A stretch of 64,000 bases of DNA from Pseudomonadota bacterium (GTDB lineage Bacteria; Desulfobacterota; Desulfobulbia; Desulfobulbales; Desulfocapsaceae): assembly GCA_018817385.1 (NCBI GenBank), contig JAHIUA010000087.1, positions 1-64,000 of the forward strand, in the 5' to 3' direction. Below the pieces are notes generated by a model. The model made no database searches, had not been told where the DNA came from, and was given only the letters and a program-made list of their open reading frames with translations. Positions 36,173-45,540 of the stretch are shown one piece after another (within the stretch, counting starts at the first letter, position 1; each line of letters starts with the position of its first letter). Both the position numbers and the translations under genes were made by a program.

Positions 36173-36278
36173 TAGCTTGTTGTCTGATGCGTACCTTCCG
36201 GAATAGAAAGCATCTGCCTTGCTCTCGACCAAAGAGATGCTCAGTATTCAGTCCCCATGGACTGGAGGGGTAGATGAG

Positions 36279-36318
36279 AAAATGCGAAATTTTCCTTAGT
36301 GGAAATTTCGCATTTTTT
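36279..36318 (+). terminator. Intrinsic terminator after acs
   Basis: AAAATGCGAAATTTTCC pairs with GGAAATTTCGCATTTT with one bulged base, followed by T. It separates acs from the regulatory genes behind it. Confidence 0.8.
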
Positions 36319-36354
36319 GTTCAATGACATAAGAATAGAGAAGAGACCTGGAAG

Positions 36355-38280
36355 ATGAACCAAAGTGATGTCCATGTTGTGGCTCCAGAAATGGCGCTCT
36401 CCTTTTTTCGGGGAATTATGCCCTTCAATTCCCTGGATGATGCAACCCTGAATCATCTTGCCCGTCACTGTCGCGTTGATTTCTACCCCAAGGGGACGCG
36501 TCTCTTCACTGCTGATAAGACCGAAATCACCCATCTTTATCTTATTCAGCGCGGAGGGGTGAAGGCCTTTATCGAGGATGATCATGGAGAGATTACCCTC
36601 AAGGACTTTCGTGGAGAAGGCGCCTATATCGGGGCGTTGGGTATTATTCGCGGGACTCTGGCTTCACTCAATATTGAAACCGTGGAAGACACCTTCTGCT
36701 TTCTCCTTCCCAGAGAGATATTTCTAAAACTGGTACAGGAAGAGCCATCCTTTGCTCATTATTATCTCAAAAGTTTTTCTGAGAAGATTGTCAAAACTGC
36801 CTATAAGGAACTGCGTCATCACAAGGTGTCTAAGCGCAGTGGCGATGATCTCTATCTCTTTTCCGTAAAGGTGGGAGAACTGGTCAAGACTATGCTCAAG
36901 CTTCCCAGCTCCAGTTCAATTCAGGAAGCCGCAACCATCATGGCAAAATATCGGGTGGGCAGCCTTCTTATCCATGAGCCAGCTGATGAAGATAATGTCG
37001 TCGGTATTATCACCGACCGTGATTTTCGGGGAAAGGTGGTCGCAGCAGGACTGGATTACACCCTGCCAGTGGCAGAGATCATGAGTGGTCCGGTGAAGAG
37101 TGTCCTCTCCCAGGCACTCTGCTTCGATGTCCTTCTGAAGATGATGACCACGGGGATTCACCACCTGGCAGTGGAGCGGGGTGGACGTATTATCGGCGTG
37201 GTCACCTCCCATGATATCATGCTTCTCCAGGGCCATTCCCCCTATTACCTGTTTAAAGAGATTCGAGGGGAGCAGCAGATCAGGGGCCTCTATGTTCTGG
37301 CTCAGAAGATTCCGGAAGTGATTCGTGGTTTGATAACCGAGGGAGCCAAGGCGGGCAATATTACCCAGATGATAGCTATTTTGAATGATCATATCCTTGA
37401 GCGTATGCTCATCCTCCTGGAAAAACAGATGGGACCGCCCCCGCTTCCCTATTGCTGGTTGCTTATGGGCAGTGAGGGGCGTCGGGAACAGACGTTCAAG
37501 ACAGACCAGGATAATGCCATTCTCTATGCGGATTCGGAAAACGAAGAGGAAAAGACTGCAGCGGAGAGCTATTTTAAGGAATTTGCCGACAAGGCCATTA
37601 ACCATCTGGTCAACTGTGGTTATCCGCTCTGTCCCGGCGAGATCATGGCAAATAATCCCAAGTGGTGCCAGCCCCTCTCCGTGTGGAAGAGCTATTTCAC
37701 CACCTGGATAAGTGTCCCTGACCCAGCAGAACTGCTCCACGCCACTATCTTTTTTGATTTCCGGGCCGGCTATGGGGATTCTAGCCTGGCCCTGGAATTG
37801 CGTAAGCATTTAAATAACGAGGCGCGCCGGAAGGATATATTTCTTTTTCACCTGGCCCGTCAGTGTCTCTCCATTCGTATCCCCCTTTCGTTTTTTAAAA
37901 ATTTTATTGTGGAGAAGGATGGCGAACATAAACATCATCTTGATATTAAGCGGCAGGGACTCACTCCTTTTGTCAATTTTGCTCGAGTTCTGGCGCTGAA
38001 GCACGGTATCAGCGAGACCAACACCCTAGCTCGATTTAAGGCCTTGCTGGATGGAGAATATATCAACCCGGAACTCTGGTCCTCTGCCAATGAGGCCTAT
38101 GAACTGCAGATGCAGCAGCGTCTCATTCACCAGCTGCGGCAGATCGAAGAGGGGACGTTGCCTGATAATCATATCAATCCCGAATATCTTTCCGATCTCG
38201 AAAGGAGGATGCTGAAAGATGCCTTTATTGTCATTGAACGCCTCTCCTCTGTGCTTGATAAAATGTATCCTACGGCCTGA
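36355..38280 (+). CDS. cNMP-binding/CBS/DUF294 nucleotidyltransferase-like protein
   Basis: This 641-residue cytoplasmic protein has a cyclic-nucleotide-binding fold (about 15-130), two CBS domains (about 170-290), a DUF294 nucleotidyltransferase-like domain (about 340-470) with GSEGRREQ and the acid pair D384 and D386 (TDQDNA), and a C-terminal DUF294 domain. The architecture resembles GlnD-type uridylyltransferases. Such proteins are repeatedly found beside acs and acetate symporters and are presumed to sense energy state or control transport. The actual reaction is unknown. It is followed by the exonuclease gene 79 bases later. Confidence 0.82.
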   Translation: MNQSDVHVVAPEMALSFFRGIMPFNSLDDATLNHLARHCRVDFYPKGTRLFTADKTEITHLYLIQRGGVKAFIEDDHGEITLKDFRGEGAYIGALGIIRGTLASLNIETVEDTFCFLLPREIFLKLVQEEPSFAHYYLKSFSEKIVKTAYKELRHHKVSKRSGDDLYLFSVKVGELVKTMLKLPSSSSIQEAATIMAKYRVGSLLIHEPADEDNVVGIITDRDFRGKVVAAGLDYTLPVAEIMSGPVKSVLSQALCFDVLLKMMTTGIHHLAVERGGRIIGVVTSHDIMLLQGHSPYYLFKEIRGEQQIRGLYVLAQKIPEVIRGLITEGAKAGNITQMIAILNDHILERMLILLEKQMGPPPLPYCWLLMGSEGRREQTFKTDQDNAILYADSENEEEKTAAESYFKEFADKAINHLVNCGYPLCPGEIMANNPKWCQPLSVWKSYFTTWISVPDPAELLHATIFFDFRAGYGDSSLALELRKHLNNEARRKDIFLFHLARQCLSIRIPLSFFKNFIVEKDGEHKHHLDIKRQGLTPFVNFARVLALKHGISETNTLARFKALLDGEYINPELWSSANEAYELQMQQRLIHQLRQIEEGTLPDNHINPEYLSDLERRMLKDAFIVIERLSSVLDKMYPTA

Positions 38281-38359
38281 GTGAGGCGTTGCAGGTGGAG
38301 CGTTGGATGCATTCTTTTTGTCTGGGGTACCTTTCTGAAAATTTAACACGTTGAGTTCT

Positions 38360-39073
38360 ATGTTGAATCTGCTCAAACCTGGTAGCTGGTTTTCCAGGCC
38401 TGATCCCTTACTCCAGAAGAATAAAGAATGTTTTATATCTTTTGATCAAGGCCGTCCTTTGGCGGAGTACAGTTTTGTGGTCTGCGATACTGAATTGACC
38501 GGACTTAATTGGAAAAAAGATGAACTGATCTCCATCGGCGCGGTCATGATAAAAGATCTGCAGATTGATCTGGCCTCTACCTTCCACCACTTTGTTCGTC
38601 CCCAACATATGGAAGCCACCAAGGCCACTCTTGTTCATCGCATTACCCCGGAGCAGCTGGAGAGGGCAGAGCCGATCGAGGCAGTGCTTCCTCGGTTCAT
38701 CGAGTTTATCGAGGGCAGCCTGCTGGTAGGGCATCATCTGATACTTGATATGCATTTTTTGAATAAGGCCGCAAAAAAGGTGCTGGGAGGTACGCTTTCA
38801 AATCCAGGAATTGATACCATGCGCATGGCTCAGGGCTACAAACGGGTCCTGCTTGGTCACTATCATGAACATAATCCCCGAGAGATCAGTTATGGTCTAG
38901 ATGACCTTGGCCGGGAATATAATCTTCCCGTTTTTAAGCCCCATGATGCCCTGGAAGATGCCTTACAGACTGCCTATCTCTTTTTGTATTTCGTCAAAAA
39001 ATTTCGCAAGGGCGGACTTGTCACCCTCAAGGATATTTATCAGGCAGGTCGGGTTGGAAGCCTACGATATTAA
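38360..39073 (+). CDS. DnaQ-like 3'-5' exonuclease
   Basis: This 237-residue protein has the DEDDh exonuclease fold: DTELTG at its first motif, HHLILDMHFL in the second, and HDALEDALQTA in the third, with the His and Asp in place. These enzymes trim single-stranded DNA or RNA. It is not a polymerase epsilon subunit by context, as it sits inside the acetate module, where homologues are also often found for reasons not understood. The start is taken as the ATG at 38360, since the TTG at 38351 is less likely. Confidence 0.82.
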   Translation: MLNLLKPGSWFSRPDPLLQKNKECFISFDQGRPLAEYSFVVCDTELTGLNWKKDELISIGAVMIKDLQIDLASTFHHFVRPQHMEATKATLVHRITPEQLERAEPIEAVLPRFIEFIEGSLLVGHHLILDMHFLNKAAKKVLGGTLSNPGIDTMRMAQGYKRVLLGHYHEHNPREISYGLDDLGREYNLPVFKPHDALEDALQTAYLFLYFVKKFRKGGLVTLKDIYQAGRVGSLRY

Positions 39074-39428
39074 GAGGTAAATGATCGGGAATAGTTTTAG
39101 TTCTTATGTAGAACGGTGGGGAGACCTTTTGAGGGTTGCAAGTCCTTTGTCAGTAAGCCATTGACACTGATTCGGAGGCTGTAGTATAGATCCTAGCCGT
39201 AAGAAGAGGAGAAGTAGAGAAGTTCTTTTTGAGACTACGTTAATGAATTAAGAAGTTTGTTACCTGTCGAGGAGTCTGAAAAATGCACCGCGGGATGAAG
39301 TCGGCGGGATGCAGTCCATATCGCGAGGATGAAATTTTTCGGATACCGAAGAGATTTGACTGCAAGGTGATTTGTCAATGTGGCCTAAATATTTATGAGG
39401 AGAAGATCTATGAGGAGGAGAAAGAGTT
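39074..39428. other. Intergenic region before the symporter genes
   Basis: About 355 bases with no gene. It contains the candidate promoter at 39161-39190. AGGAGGAG lies before the next start. Confidence 0.5.
39161..39190 (+). promoter_or_regulatory. Candidate sigma-70 promoter for the symporter pair
   Basis: TTGACA at 39161-39166, an 18-base spacer and TATAGA at 39185-39190. It would drive the DUF4212 and symporter genes, about 240 bases downstream. Confidence 0.5.
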
Positions 39429-39680
39429 ATGAGTGATGCGCAGAAATACTGGCAGGCGAATATCCGGCTTGTAATCGGATGTCTTATTGTCTGGTTTGTA
39501 GTGTCCTTTGGATGCGGTATACTGTTTGCCCAACAACTTAACAGTATCCGTATAGGTGGCTATCAACTCGGTTTTTGGTTTGCCCAGCAAGGTTCCATTT
39601 ATACCTTCGTGGCCCTGATCTTTTTCTACGCCTGGCGTATGAATCAGCTTGACCGTAAATTCAACGTCAATGAAGATTAA
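39429..39680 (+). CDS. DUF4212 symporter small subunit
   Basis: This 83-residue protein has two membrane helices and the family ending WRMNQLDRKF. DUF4212 proteins accompany large sodium/solute symporters of the VC_2705 type and are thought to be a small subunit. The large subunit gene follows 14 bases later, and the pair is a known unit in acetate clusters. Confidence 0.85.
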   Translation: MSDAQKYWQANIRLVIGCLIVWFVVSFGCGILFAQQLNSIRIGGYQLGFWFAQQGSIYTFVALIFFYAWRMNQLDRKFNVNED

Positions 39681-39694
39681 GGAGAGGCGCAGGA

Positions 39695-41455
39695 ATGACT
39701 AATTTACAAATGTGGACATATGCTGTCGTGGGGGCAACCTTTTGCCTCTATATTTTTATTGCCATCAAGGCTCGGGCTACTACCACCGGTGAATTTTATG
39801 TTGCCGGCAAGGGGGTCCATCCTATTCTTAATGGTATGGCAACAGGTGCCGACTGGATGTCGGCTGCCTCATTTATTTCCATGGCCGGCCTCATCGCCTT
39901 CAGTGGCTATGATGCCTCAGTTTATCTCATGGGCTGGACAGGCGGCTACTGCCTCCTGGCCATGCTCCTGGCCCCGTACTTAAGAAAGTACGGTAAATTC
40001 ACCGTGCCTGAGTTTATCGGCGATCGGTTTTACTCCCAGACTGCTCGTGTGGTGGCCGTCATCTGTCTGATTGTGGCCTCTTTGACCTATGTCATTGGCC
40101 AAATGAAGGGTATCGGTGTGGCCTTTTCCCGTTTTCTGGAAATTCCCTTTGAGACCGGACTCTATATCGGTATGGCAATCGTCTTTATCTATGCCGTTCT
40201 CGGTGGGATGAAGGGTGTTACCTATACCCAGATTGCCCAGTACTGTGTTCTCATCTTTGCCTATACCGTACCGGCCGTCTTTATCTCCCTGCAGCTTACT
40301 GGCAATCCCATTCCCCAGCTTGGCTTAGGCTCCACCATGTCCGGCAGTGATGTCTATCTCCTGGATAAACTGGACCTGGTGCTCAAGGACCTGGGTTTTG
40401 CGACCTATACATCGCAGAAAGGCTCGACCCTTAATTTGTTTCTGTTGACCATGTCTCTGATGATTGGTACCGCTGGCCTGCCCCATGTTATTACCCGCTT
40501 CTTCACTGTCCCTAAGGTTCGTGATGCACGTTCCACAGCCGGCTGGTCACTGATTTTCATAGCGGCACTCTACACCACGGCACCTGCGGTTGGAGCCATG
40601 GCTCGTTTGAACCTGATTGACACCATCCAGGCTGATTCTATTGCCCCGGATACCACCCAGAACCTGAAGATTGAGAACTTGCCCTCCTGGTTTATCAACT
40701 GGGAAAAAACGGGTCTCCTGGGATTCGAGGACAAGAATGGTGACGGACGTCTGCAGTATGTCGGTGCCAATTACGCTGATGCGACTGTTCAAAATGAGAT
40801 GACCAAGGTTGACAATGATATCATGGTTCTCGCCAACCCTGAAATCGCCAGACTTCCCAACTGGGTCATTGCCCTTGTTGCAGCTGGTGGCATTGCAGCG
40901 GCCTTGTCCACTGCAGCCGGTTTGTTACTGGCCATCTCTTCTGCTATCTCCCATGATATCGTCAAGGGGATTATTGCCAAAGACATTAATGACAAGACTG
41001 AGTTGATGGCGGGACGTATTGCCATGGCTGGTGCCATTGTGGTGGCTGGTTACCTTGGCCTTAATCCTCCAGGATTTGCGGCCCAGGTCGTTGCCTTGGC
41101 CTTTGGCCTGGCAGCGTCTTCCATCTTCCCGGCCTTGATGATGGGGATTTTTGTCAAACGTGTCAATAATGTCGGAGCGGTATTCGGGATGCTTGCCGGT
41201 CTTGGTTCCACCCTGGTCTACATCTTTGTCTACAAAGGTTGGTTCTTTATTAAGACTACTGCCATACTGGCCGACACTGCAGACGGCTGGATAATGGGGA
41301 TTTCCCCCGGTGCTTTTGGTGCTGTTGGGGCACTGATCAATTTTGCGGTGGCTTTGAGCATTTCCAGCGTTACCAAGGCACCACCTGAGCATATTCAGCA
41401 CCTGGTTGAGGATATTCGTGTTCCCATGGGAGCAGGTTCCGCCGTAGACCACTGA
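39695..41455 (+). CDS. Sodium/solute symporter, acetate-type
   Basis: This 586-residue inner-membrane protein has about 13 membrane segments and the SSS-family features GADWMSAASF and the later GLAASSIFPALMMGIFVKRVN. It belongs to the VC_2705 subfamily, close to the acetate permease ActP. Together with Acs it probably takes up acetate using a sodium gradient. A hydrophilic insertion around residues 310-360 is typical of this subfamily. Gene order and a terminator at 41492 make it the last gene of the module. Confidence 0.87.
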   Translation: MTNLQMWTYAVVGATFCLYIFIAIKARATTTGEFYVAGKGVHPILNGMATGADWMSAASFISMAGLIAFSGYDASVYLMGWTGGYCLLAMLLAPYLRKYGKFTVPEFIGDRFYSQTARVVAVICLIVASLTYVIGQMKGIGVAFSRFLEIPFETGLYIGMAIVFIYAVLGGMKGVTYTQIAQYCVLIFAYTVPAVFISLQLTGNPIPQLGLGSTMSGSDVYLLDKLDLVLKDLGFATYTSQKGSTLNLFLLTMSLMIGTAGLPHVITRFFTVPKVRDARSTAGWSLIFIAALYTTAPAVGAMARLNLIDTIQADSIAPDTTQNLKIENLPSWFINWEKTGLLGFEDKNGDGRLQYVGANYADATVQNEMTKVDNDIMVLANPEIARLPNWVIALVAAGGIAAALSTAAGLLLAISSAISHDIVKGIIAKDINDKTELMAGRIAMAGAIVVAGYLGLNPPGFAAQVVALAFGLAASSIFPALMMGIFVKRVNNVGAVFGMLAGLGSTLVYIFVYKGWFFIKTTAILADTADGWIMGISPGAFGAVGALINFAVALSISSVTKAPPEHIQHLVEDIRVPMGAGSAVDH

Positions 41456-41491
41456 TTCTCAGTAAGGAGTCCATCTACCTGTTGGTAGAAG

Positions 41492-41527
41492 AAACGCATC
41501 CGTAATTCTTTACGGATGCGTTTTTTT
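41492..41527 (+). terminator. Intrinsic terminator after the symporter
   Basis: AAACGCATCCGTAA pairs with TTACGGATGCGTTT, followed by a T-run. Confidence 0.9.
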
Positions 41528-41616
41528 GTTTTAAGAAAAGGGAACGGTTTACAACATGGAGGCAGAACAGGGTTGTTTCTGCCTTTCGGATTTTCTTTTT
41601 TTTTGTATGGATTGCC

Positions 41617-42174
41617 ATGCCTCGACAGCTTCTTCGCCCGGAAAACTGCTATCTTCACATCATTGATCCCCAGGAACGTTTGATGAATCAGATTCATGAG
41701 GCGGATCAGGTCATAAAAACGATTACAAAACTGGTTCATTGTGCCAGAATTGTTGGCATTCCGATTCTAGCCAATACCCAGTACAAAAAAGGACTGGGCC
41801 CCTATGTCGCAGAACTTGAAGAACTGATGGATGGGGTGGTCAGGCCAGATAAGATAGAATTTAACGCCTTGGCCCATCCAGAGACCAGGGCGCTGGTAAG
41901 TGCACTGCCCGCCTCCATTCATACGGCTATTCTCGTCGGTGTGGAGACCCATATCTGCATCTATCAGACTGCTATAGGCATGCTTGGCCATGGTCTTATG
42001 CCTTGGGTTGTAAGCGATGCAGTCTCATCCCGGGAGCCAAAAAATTCTGCTTTGGGCCTGGCCAGAATAGAGGCGCTGGGAGCAGCGGTGGGACCAGCTG
42101 AAATGATTATCTATGAATTGCTGGGAAAGGCCGGAACTCCCGAGTTTAAGGCCGTGCTGCCTCATATCTTATAG
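41617..42174 (+). CDS. Isochorismatase-family hydrolase
   Basis: This 185-residue protein has the isochorismatase/cysteine hydrolase fold: an N-terminal Asp in IIDPQERL, a Lys in the segment RPDKIEFNAL, and the catalytic Cys in GVETHICIYQTA. Members act on isochorismate, nicotinamide or N-carbamoyl amines, and the substrate cannot be told. It has no good ribosome site and is followed by a terminator-like hairpin, so it is likely a single gene between the acetate module and alaS. Confidence 0.85.
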   Translation: MPRQLLRPENCYLHIIDPQERLMNQIHEADQVIKTITKLVHCARIVGIPILANTQYKKGLGPYVAELEELMDGVVRPDKIEFNALAHPETRALVSALPASIHTAILVGVETHICIYQTAIGMLGHGLMPWVVSDAVSSREPKNSALGLARIEALGAAVGPAEMIIYELLGKAGTPEFKAVLPHIL

Positions 42175-42195
42175 GCTACTTCCTCCTTAGTTTGG

Positions 42196-42234
42196 AAACA
42201 GTCCTTCGTCTACAGGACCTGTTTTCTCTTTTTA
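42196..42234 (+). terminator. Probable intrinsic terminator before alaS
   Basis: AAACAGTCC (42196-42204) pairs with GGACCTGTTT (42215-42224) with one bulged C, followed by a T-rich tract. Confidence 0.6.
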
Positions 42235-42261
42235 TCAACTTCGATTTATTGAGTTATTGTC

Positions 42262-44910
42262 ATGAAAGGAAACGAGATTCGTAAGCGCTTTATCGACTAT
42301 TTTGAGAAACAGAATCATACCCGGGTGGAGAGCTCTTCTCTGGTTCCTCAGGATGACCCGACGCTGCTCTTTGTCAATGCCGGAATGGTGCAGTTTAAGA
42401 CGGTGTTCATGGGTGAGGATAAGCGAGAGTATACCCGTGCTGTTACCTGTCAGCGCTGTGTCAGAGCTGGCGGGAAGCATAATGATCTTGAAAATGTTGG
42501 CTATACGGCAAGGCATCACACCTTTTTTGAGATGCTGGGGAATTTTTCCTTTGGGGACTACTTCAAAGAAGATGCCATTCGCTTTGCCTGGGAATTTCTG
42601 GTCAAAGAATTGGCAATACCGGCAGAGCAACTCTGGGTCTCGGTCTTTACCGATGATGACGAAGCGTATGCCTTGTGGGAAAAAATTGAGGAGCTGCCTC
42701 AGGGTCGCATCGTCCGCTTGGGTGAAAAGGACAACTTCTGGGCCATGGGAGATACGGGCCCTTGCGGCCCCTGTTCTGAAATCCATATCGATCAGGGGGT
42801 GGAGGCTGGATGTGGTCGTCCCGACTGTGCCGTTGGCTGCGACTGTGATCGATTTCTCGAACTCTGGAATCTGGTCTTCATGCAGTTTAATCGTTCCGAG
42901 GATGGAACCATGACTTCCCTGCCCAGGCCAAGTATTGATACAGGCATGGGGCTGGAACGTGTGGCCGCTGTCCTTCAGGGAAAATTCAATAACTACGATA
43001 GCGATCTTTTTCAGCCGATCATTCAAAAACTTGAGGAGCTGTCAGGGCGAAAATATCGAGACGATGAGGCCGATACCACGGCCATGCGGGTTATTGCAGA
43101 TCATGCCCGGGCCACTACCTTCCTTGTGGCCGACGGTATTTTGCCCTCCAATGAGGGCAGGGGCTATGTCCTGCGCCGGGTCATGCGCCGGGCCATTCGC
43201 TATGGTCGTAATCTGGGTCTTGCTAAGCCTTTTATGGCTGCTGTGACTGATGTCGTGGCGGTTTCCATGACTGGGGCCTACCCCCATCTTCGCAATTGCA
43301 GCACCTTGCTCGCCAAGGTAGTGAACAGTGAGGAACAACGTTTTAGCGAGACCCTGGAGCACGGGCTGATCCTGTTGGATGAGGAGGTCGGCCGTTTGGC
43401 ACAGGCGGGAGAAAGGGAGATCAAGGGTGACTTTATCTTCAAGCTCTATGATACCTTTGGTTTTCCGGTGGATATTGTTCGTGATATCTCACTGGAACGA
43501 GGAGTAAAATTCGATGCTGCCGGCTTTACTGTGGCAATGGACAAACAACGGGCTCAGTCCCGCTCCTCGAGAAAGGGAGAGGGGGTTCGTCTCCTCGGGG
43601 AGGGTGTAAAGGAGTTGATTGGCAGCGGCAAAAGAAGTGTCTTCATCGGCTATGAACAGCTCGCAGCTGAGGCCACGATCCTTGGCCTCCTTAATGGAGA
43701 AGGAAAGGTGACAGAACGTCTGCCTGCAGGGGCAACGGGAAGTCTTTTTGTTGATTGCACTCCCTTTTATGCCGAGTCAGGTGGGCAGGACGGTGATAAG
43801 GGGCAAGTTACCTGGGAAGGCGGCAAGGCATCTATTCAAGGCACCCGGAGTGAGGGAGAAGGCATAATCCTCCATGCAGTGCAGATCACGGAAGGGACCT
43901 TGGAGACTGGGTCTCGTATCCATCTTCAGGTCACGGAGAGTGAACGCGGGGATACGGCGGCCAATCACACGGCTACCCATCTCCTGCAGGCGGCCCTGAG
44001 AGAACTCCTTGGTGAACATATCAAACAGGCAGGTTCGCTGGTGACTCCGACGCGCCTTCGTTTTGACTTCACTCATTTTTCGCCGCTTACCCTTGCAGAG
44101 ATCCAGGCCATAGAAAAGCGGGTTAACAGGAAGATCAGAGAAAATGTCATTACCGGAACCACTGTAGTTGATCGGGAACAGGCAATAGAGGAAGGGGCGA
44201 CTGCCCTATTTGGCGAGAAGTATGGTGAGAGTGTGCGGGTGGTTACTGTGGGCGAGTTCAGCAAGGAGCTCTGTGGAGGAACCCATGTGGCTGCAACCGG
44301 GGAAATCGGCCTTTTCCAGATCGTTACAGAGGCAGGAATTGCAGCCGGGATACGACGCATAGAAGCTGTTACGGGGCGGAGGGCTCTGGCTCGAGTGCAG
44401 GGACAGGTAAGGCGTGAGAAGGTTATCTCTGAAATACTGGGAGTCCAGGCTGACGGCATTGAGGAAAAGCTTCAGGCCCTCATACAGACCAACAAACGCC
44501 TGGACAGACAGGTGGCTGAACTCTCAACTCAGCTTGCTTCATCTGAGCTAGGCGATCTGCTCGCTGCGGCGGTGGAAGTTGAAGGCGTGAAGGTGGTCGC
44601 TGCCGTCATTCCTCTCGATAGCCCGAAGACCCTGCGTGAGGTGGGAGACAGACTTCGTGATGATATGGGCAGTGGTGTTGCGGTGTTGGGAGGAGCTATT
44701 GCCGGCAAGGCAGCCTTGCTGGCCATTGTTTCCAAAGATCTGACATCACGCATCAAGGCTGGAGCCTTGATTAACAAAGTGGCCGCACTTGTGGGAGGAA
44801 AAGGTGGAGGGCGTCCGGATATGGCTCAGGCGGGAGGGACAATGCCTGATAAACTTGGTGAAGCGATCGCTTCAGTTGAAGGACATGTCCGTTCACTTTT
44901 GGCTGAATAA
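42262..44910 (+). CDS. alaS: Alanyl-tRNA synthetase
   Basis: AlaS charges tRNA-Ala and edits mischarged serine or glycine. The 882-residue protein is full length, with the class II catalytic domain at the N-terminus, the editing-domain zinc motif HTATHLL, and CGGTH in SKELCGGTHVA. It ends with the DHHA1 domain with GGKGGGRPDMAQAGG. It lies 50 bases after a terminator. Confidence 0.96.
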   Translation: MKGNEIRKRFIDYFEKQNHTRVESSSLVPQDDPTLLFVNAGMVQFKTVFMGEDKREYTRAVTCQRCVRAGGKHNDLENVGYTARHHTFFEMLGNFSFGDYFKEDAIRFAWEFLVKELAIPAEQLWVSVFTDDDEAYALWEKIEELPQGRIVRLGEKDNFWAMGDTGPCGPCSEIHIDQGVEAGCGRPDCAVGCDCDRFLELWNLVFMQFNRSEDGTMTSLPRPSIDTGMGLERVAAVLQGKFNNYDSDLFQPIIQKLEELSGRKYRDDEADTTAMRVIADHARATTFLVADGILPSNEGRGYVLRRVMRRAIRYGRNLGLAKPFMAAVTDVVAVSMTGAYPHLRNCSTLLAKVVNSEEQRFSETLEHGLILLDEEVGRLAQAGEREIKGDFIFKLYDTFGFPVDIVRDISLERGVKFDAAGFTVAMDKQRAQSRSSRKGEGVRLLGEGVKELIGSGKRSVFIGYEQLAAEATILGLLNGEGKVTERLPAGATGSLFVDCTPFYAESGGQDGDKGQVTWEGGKASIQGTRSEGEGIILHAVQITEGTLETGSRIHLQVTESERGDTAANHTATHLLQAALRELLGEHIKQAGSLVTPTRLRFDFTHFSPLTLAEIQAIEKRVNRKIRENVITGTTVVDREQAIEEGATALFGEKYGESVRVVTVGEFSKELCGGTHVAATGEIGLFQIVTEAGIAAGIRRIEAVTGRRALARVQGQVRREKVISEILGVQADGIEEKLQALIQTNKRLDRQVAELSTQLASSELGDLLAAAVEVEGVKVVAAVIPLDSPKTLREVGDRLRDDMGSGVAVLGGAIAGKAALLAIVSKDLTSRIKAGALINKVAALVGGKGGGRPDMAQAGGTMPDKLGEAIASVEGHVRSLLAE

Positions 44911-45006
44911 TACTTTTGGCGACGAGAAGAAAAAAGGAAGAGAAACGAGAAAAAAGGGGATTTTAACTTTTTCTGAATTCAACCCCAAACCTATTTTACA
45001 AAAAAG

Positions 45007-45035
45007 TTGACATGGCTCTACATATGCAGTACAAC
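45007..45035 (+). promoter_or_regulatory. Candidate sigma-70 promoter of the F1 ATP synthase operon
   Basis: TTGACA at 45007-45012, a 17-base spacer and TACAAC at 45030-45035. The start codon of atpF' is 78 bases downstream. The -35 is perfect and the -10 matches four of six. Confidence 0.5.
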
Positions 45036-45112
45036 CGAATTTCGAGTTGTGAATCGCTATTCATTTTAGGCGTATTTTTTTGAATTATCTTAGCTAATCA
45101 GGAGCGGAAAAA

Positions 45113-45538
45113 ATGGTTACAATGGATATAACCCTGTTGTTTCAGATCGTGAACGCATTCGTTCTGATGTTTCTTTTAAACGGAATCATCTACAAACCTA
45201 TTCTCAAGATTTTAAAGGAAAGAGCGGGTAAATTGCAGGGCATGAGAGATGATGTGACCAAGTATGAGGATAACGCTCGTCGCCGTCAGGAAGAAGTAGA
45301 TAAGAAAATGGCTAAGGCTTCAAGCCAGGCCAAGGCAGCACTTGATACAGCCCGTGCCGGAGCAAAGGCAGCAGGAGAGGAAAAACTTACAGCTATCAAG
45401 GCTGAGGCAGATACCGAAAAAGATAAACAGCTGGCAGATGTGAAATCCCAAGTACAGGCCGCACGGAAGGAACTTGAGGCGGGACTCGAAGGATTTGCAC
45501 TTGCCATGGCAGGAAAAATTTTGGGAAGGAGTCTGTAA
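45113..45538 (+). CDS. atpF': ATP synthase subunit b' (stator)
   Basis: This 141-residue subunit has an N-terminal membrane helix (ITLLFQIVNAFVLMFLLNGIIYKPIL) and a long charged coiled coil. It is one of the two different b-type stator subunits of this operon, which suggests a b/b' heterodimer. GGAG precedes the start. The next gene starts two bases after the stop. Confidence 0.86.
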   Translation: MVTMDITLLFQIVNAFVLMFLLNGIIYKPILKILKERAGKLQGMRDDVTKYEDNARRRQEEVDKKMAKASSQAKAALDTARAGAKAAGEEKLTAIKAEADTEKDKQLADVKSQVQAARKELEAGLEGFALAMAGKILGRSL

Positions 45539-45540
45539 CA

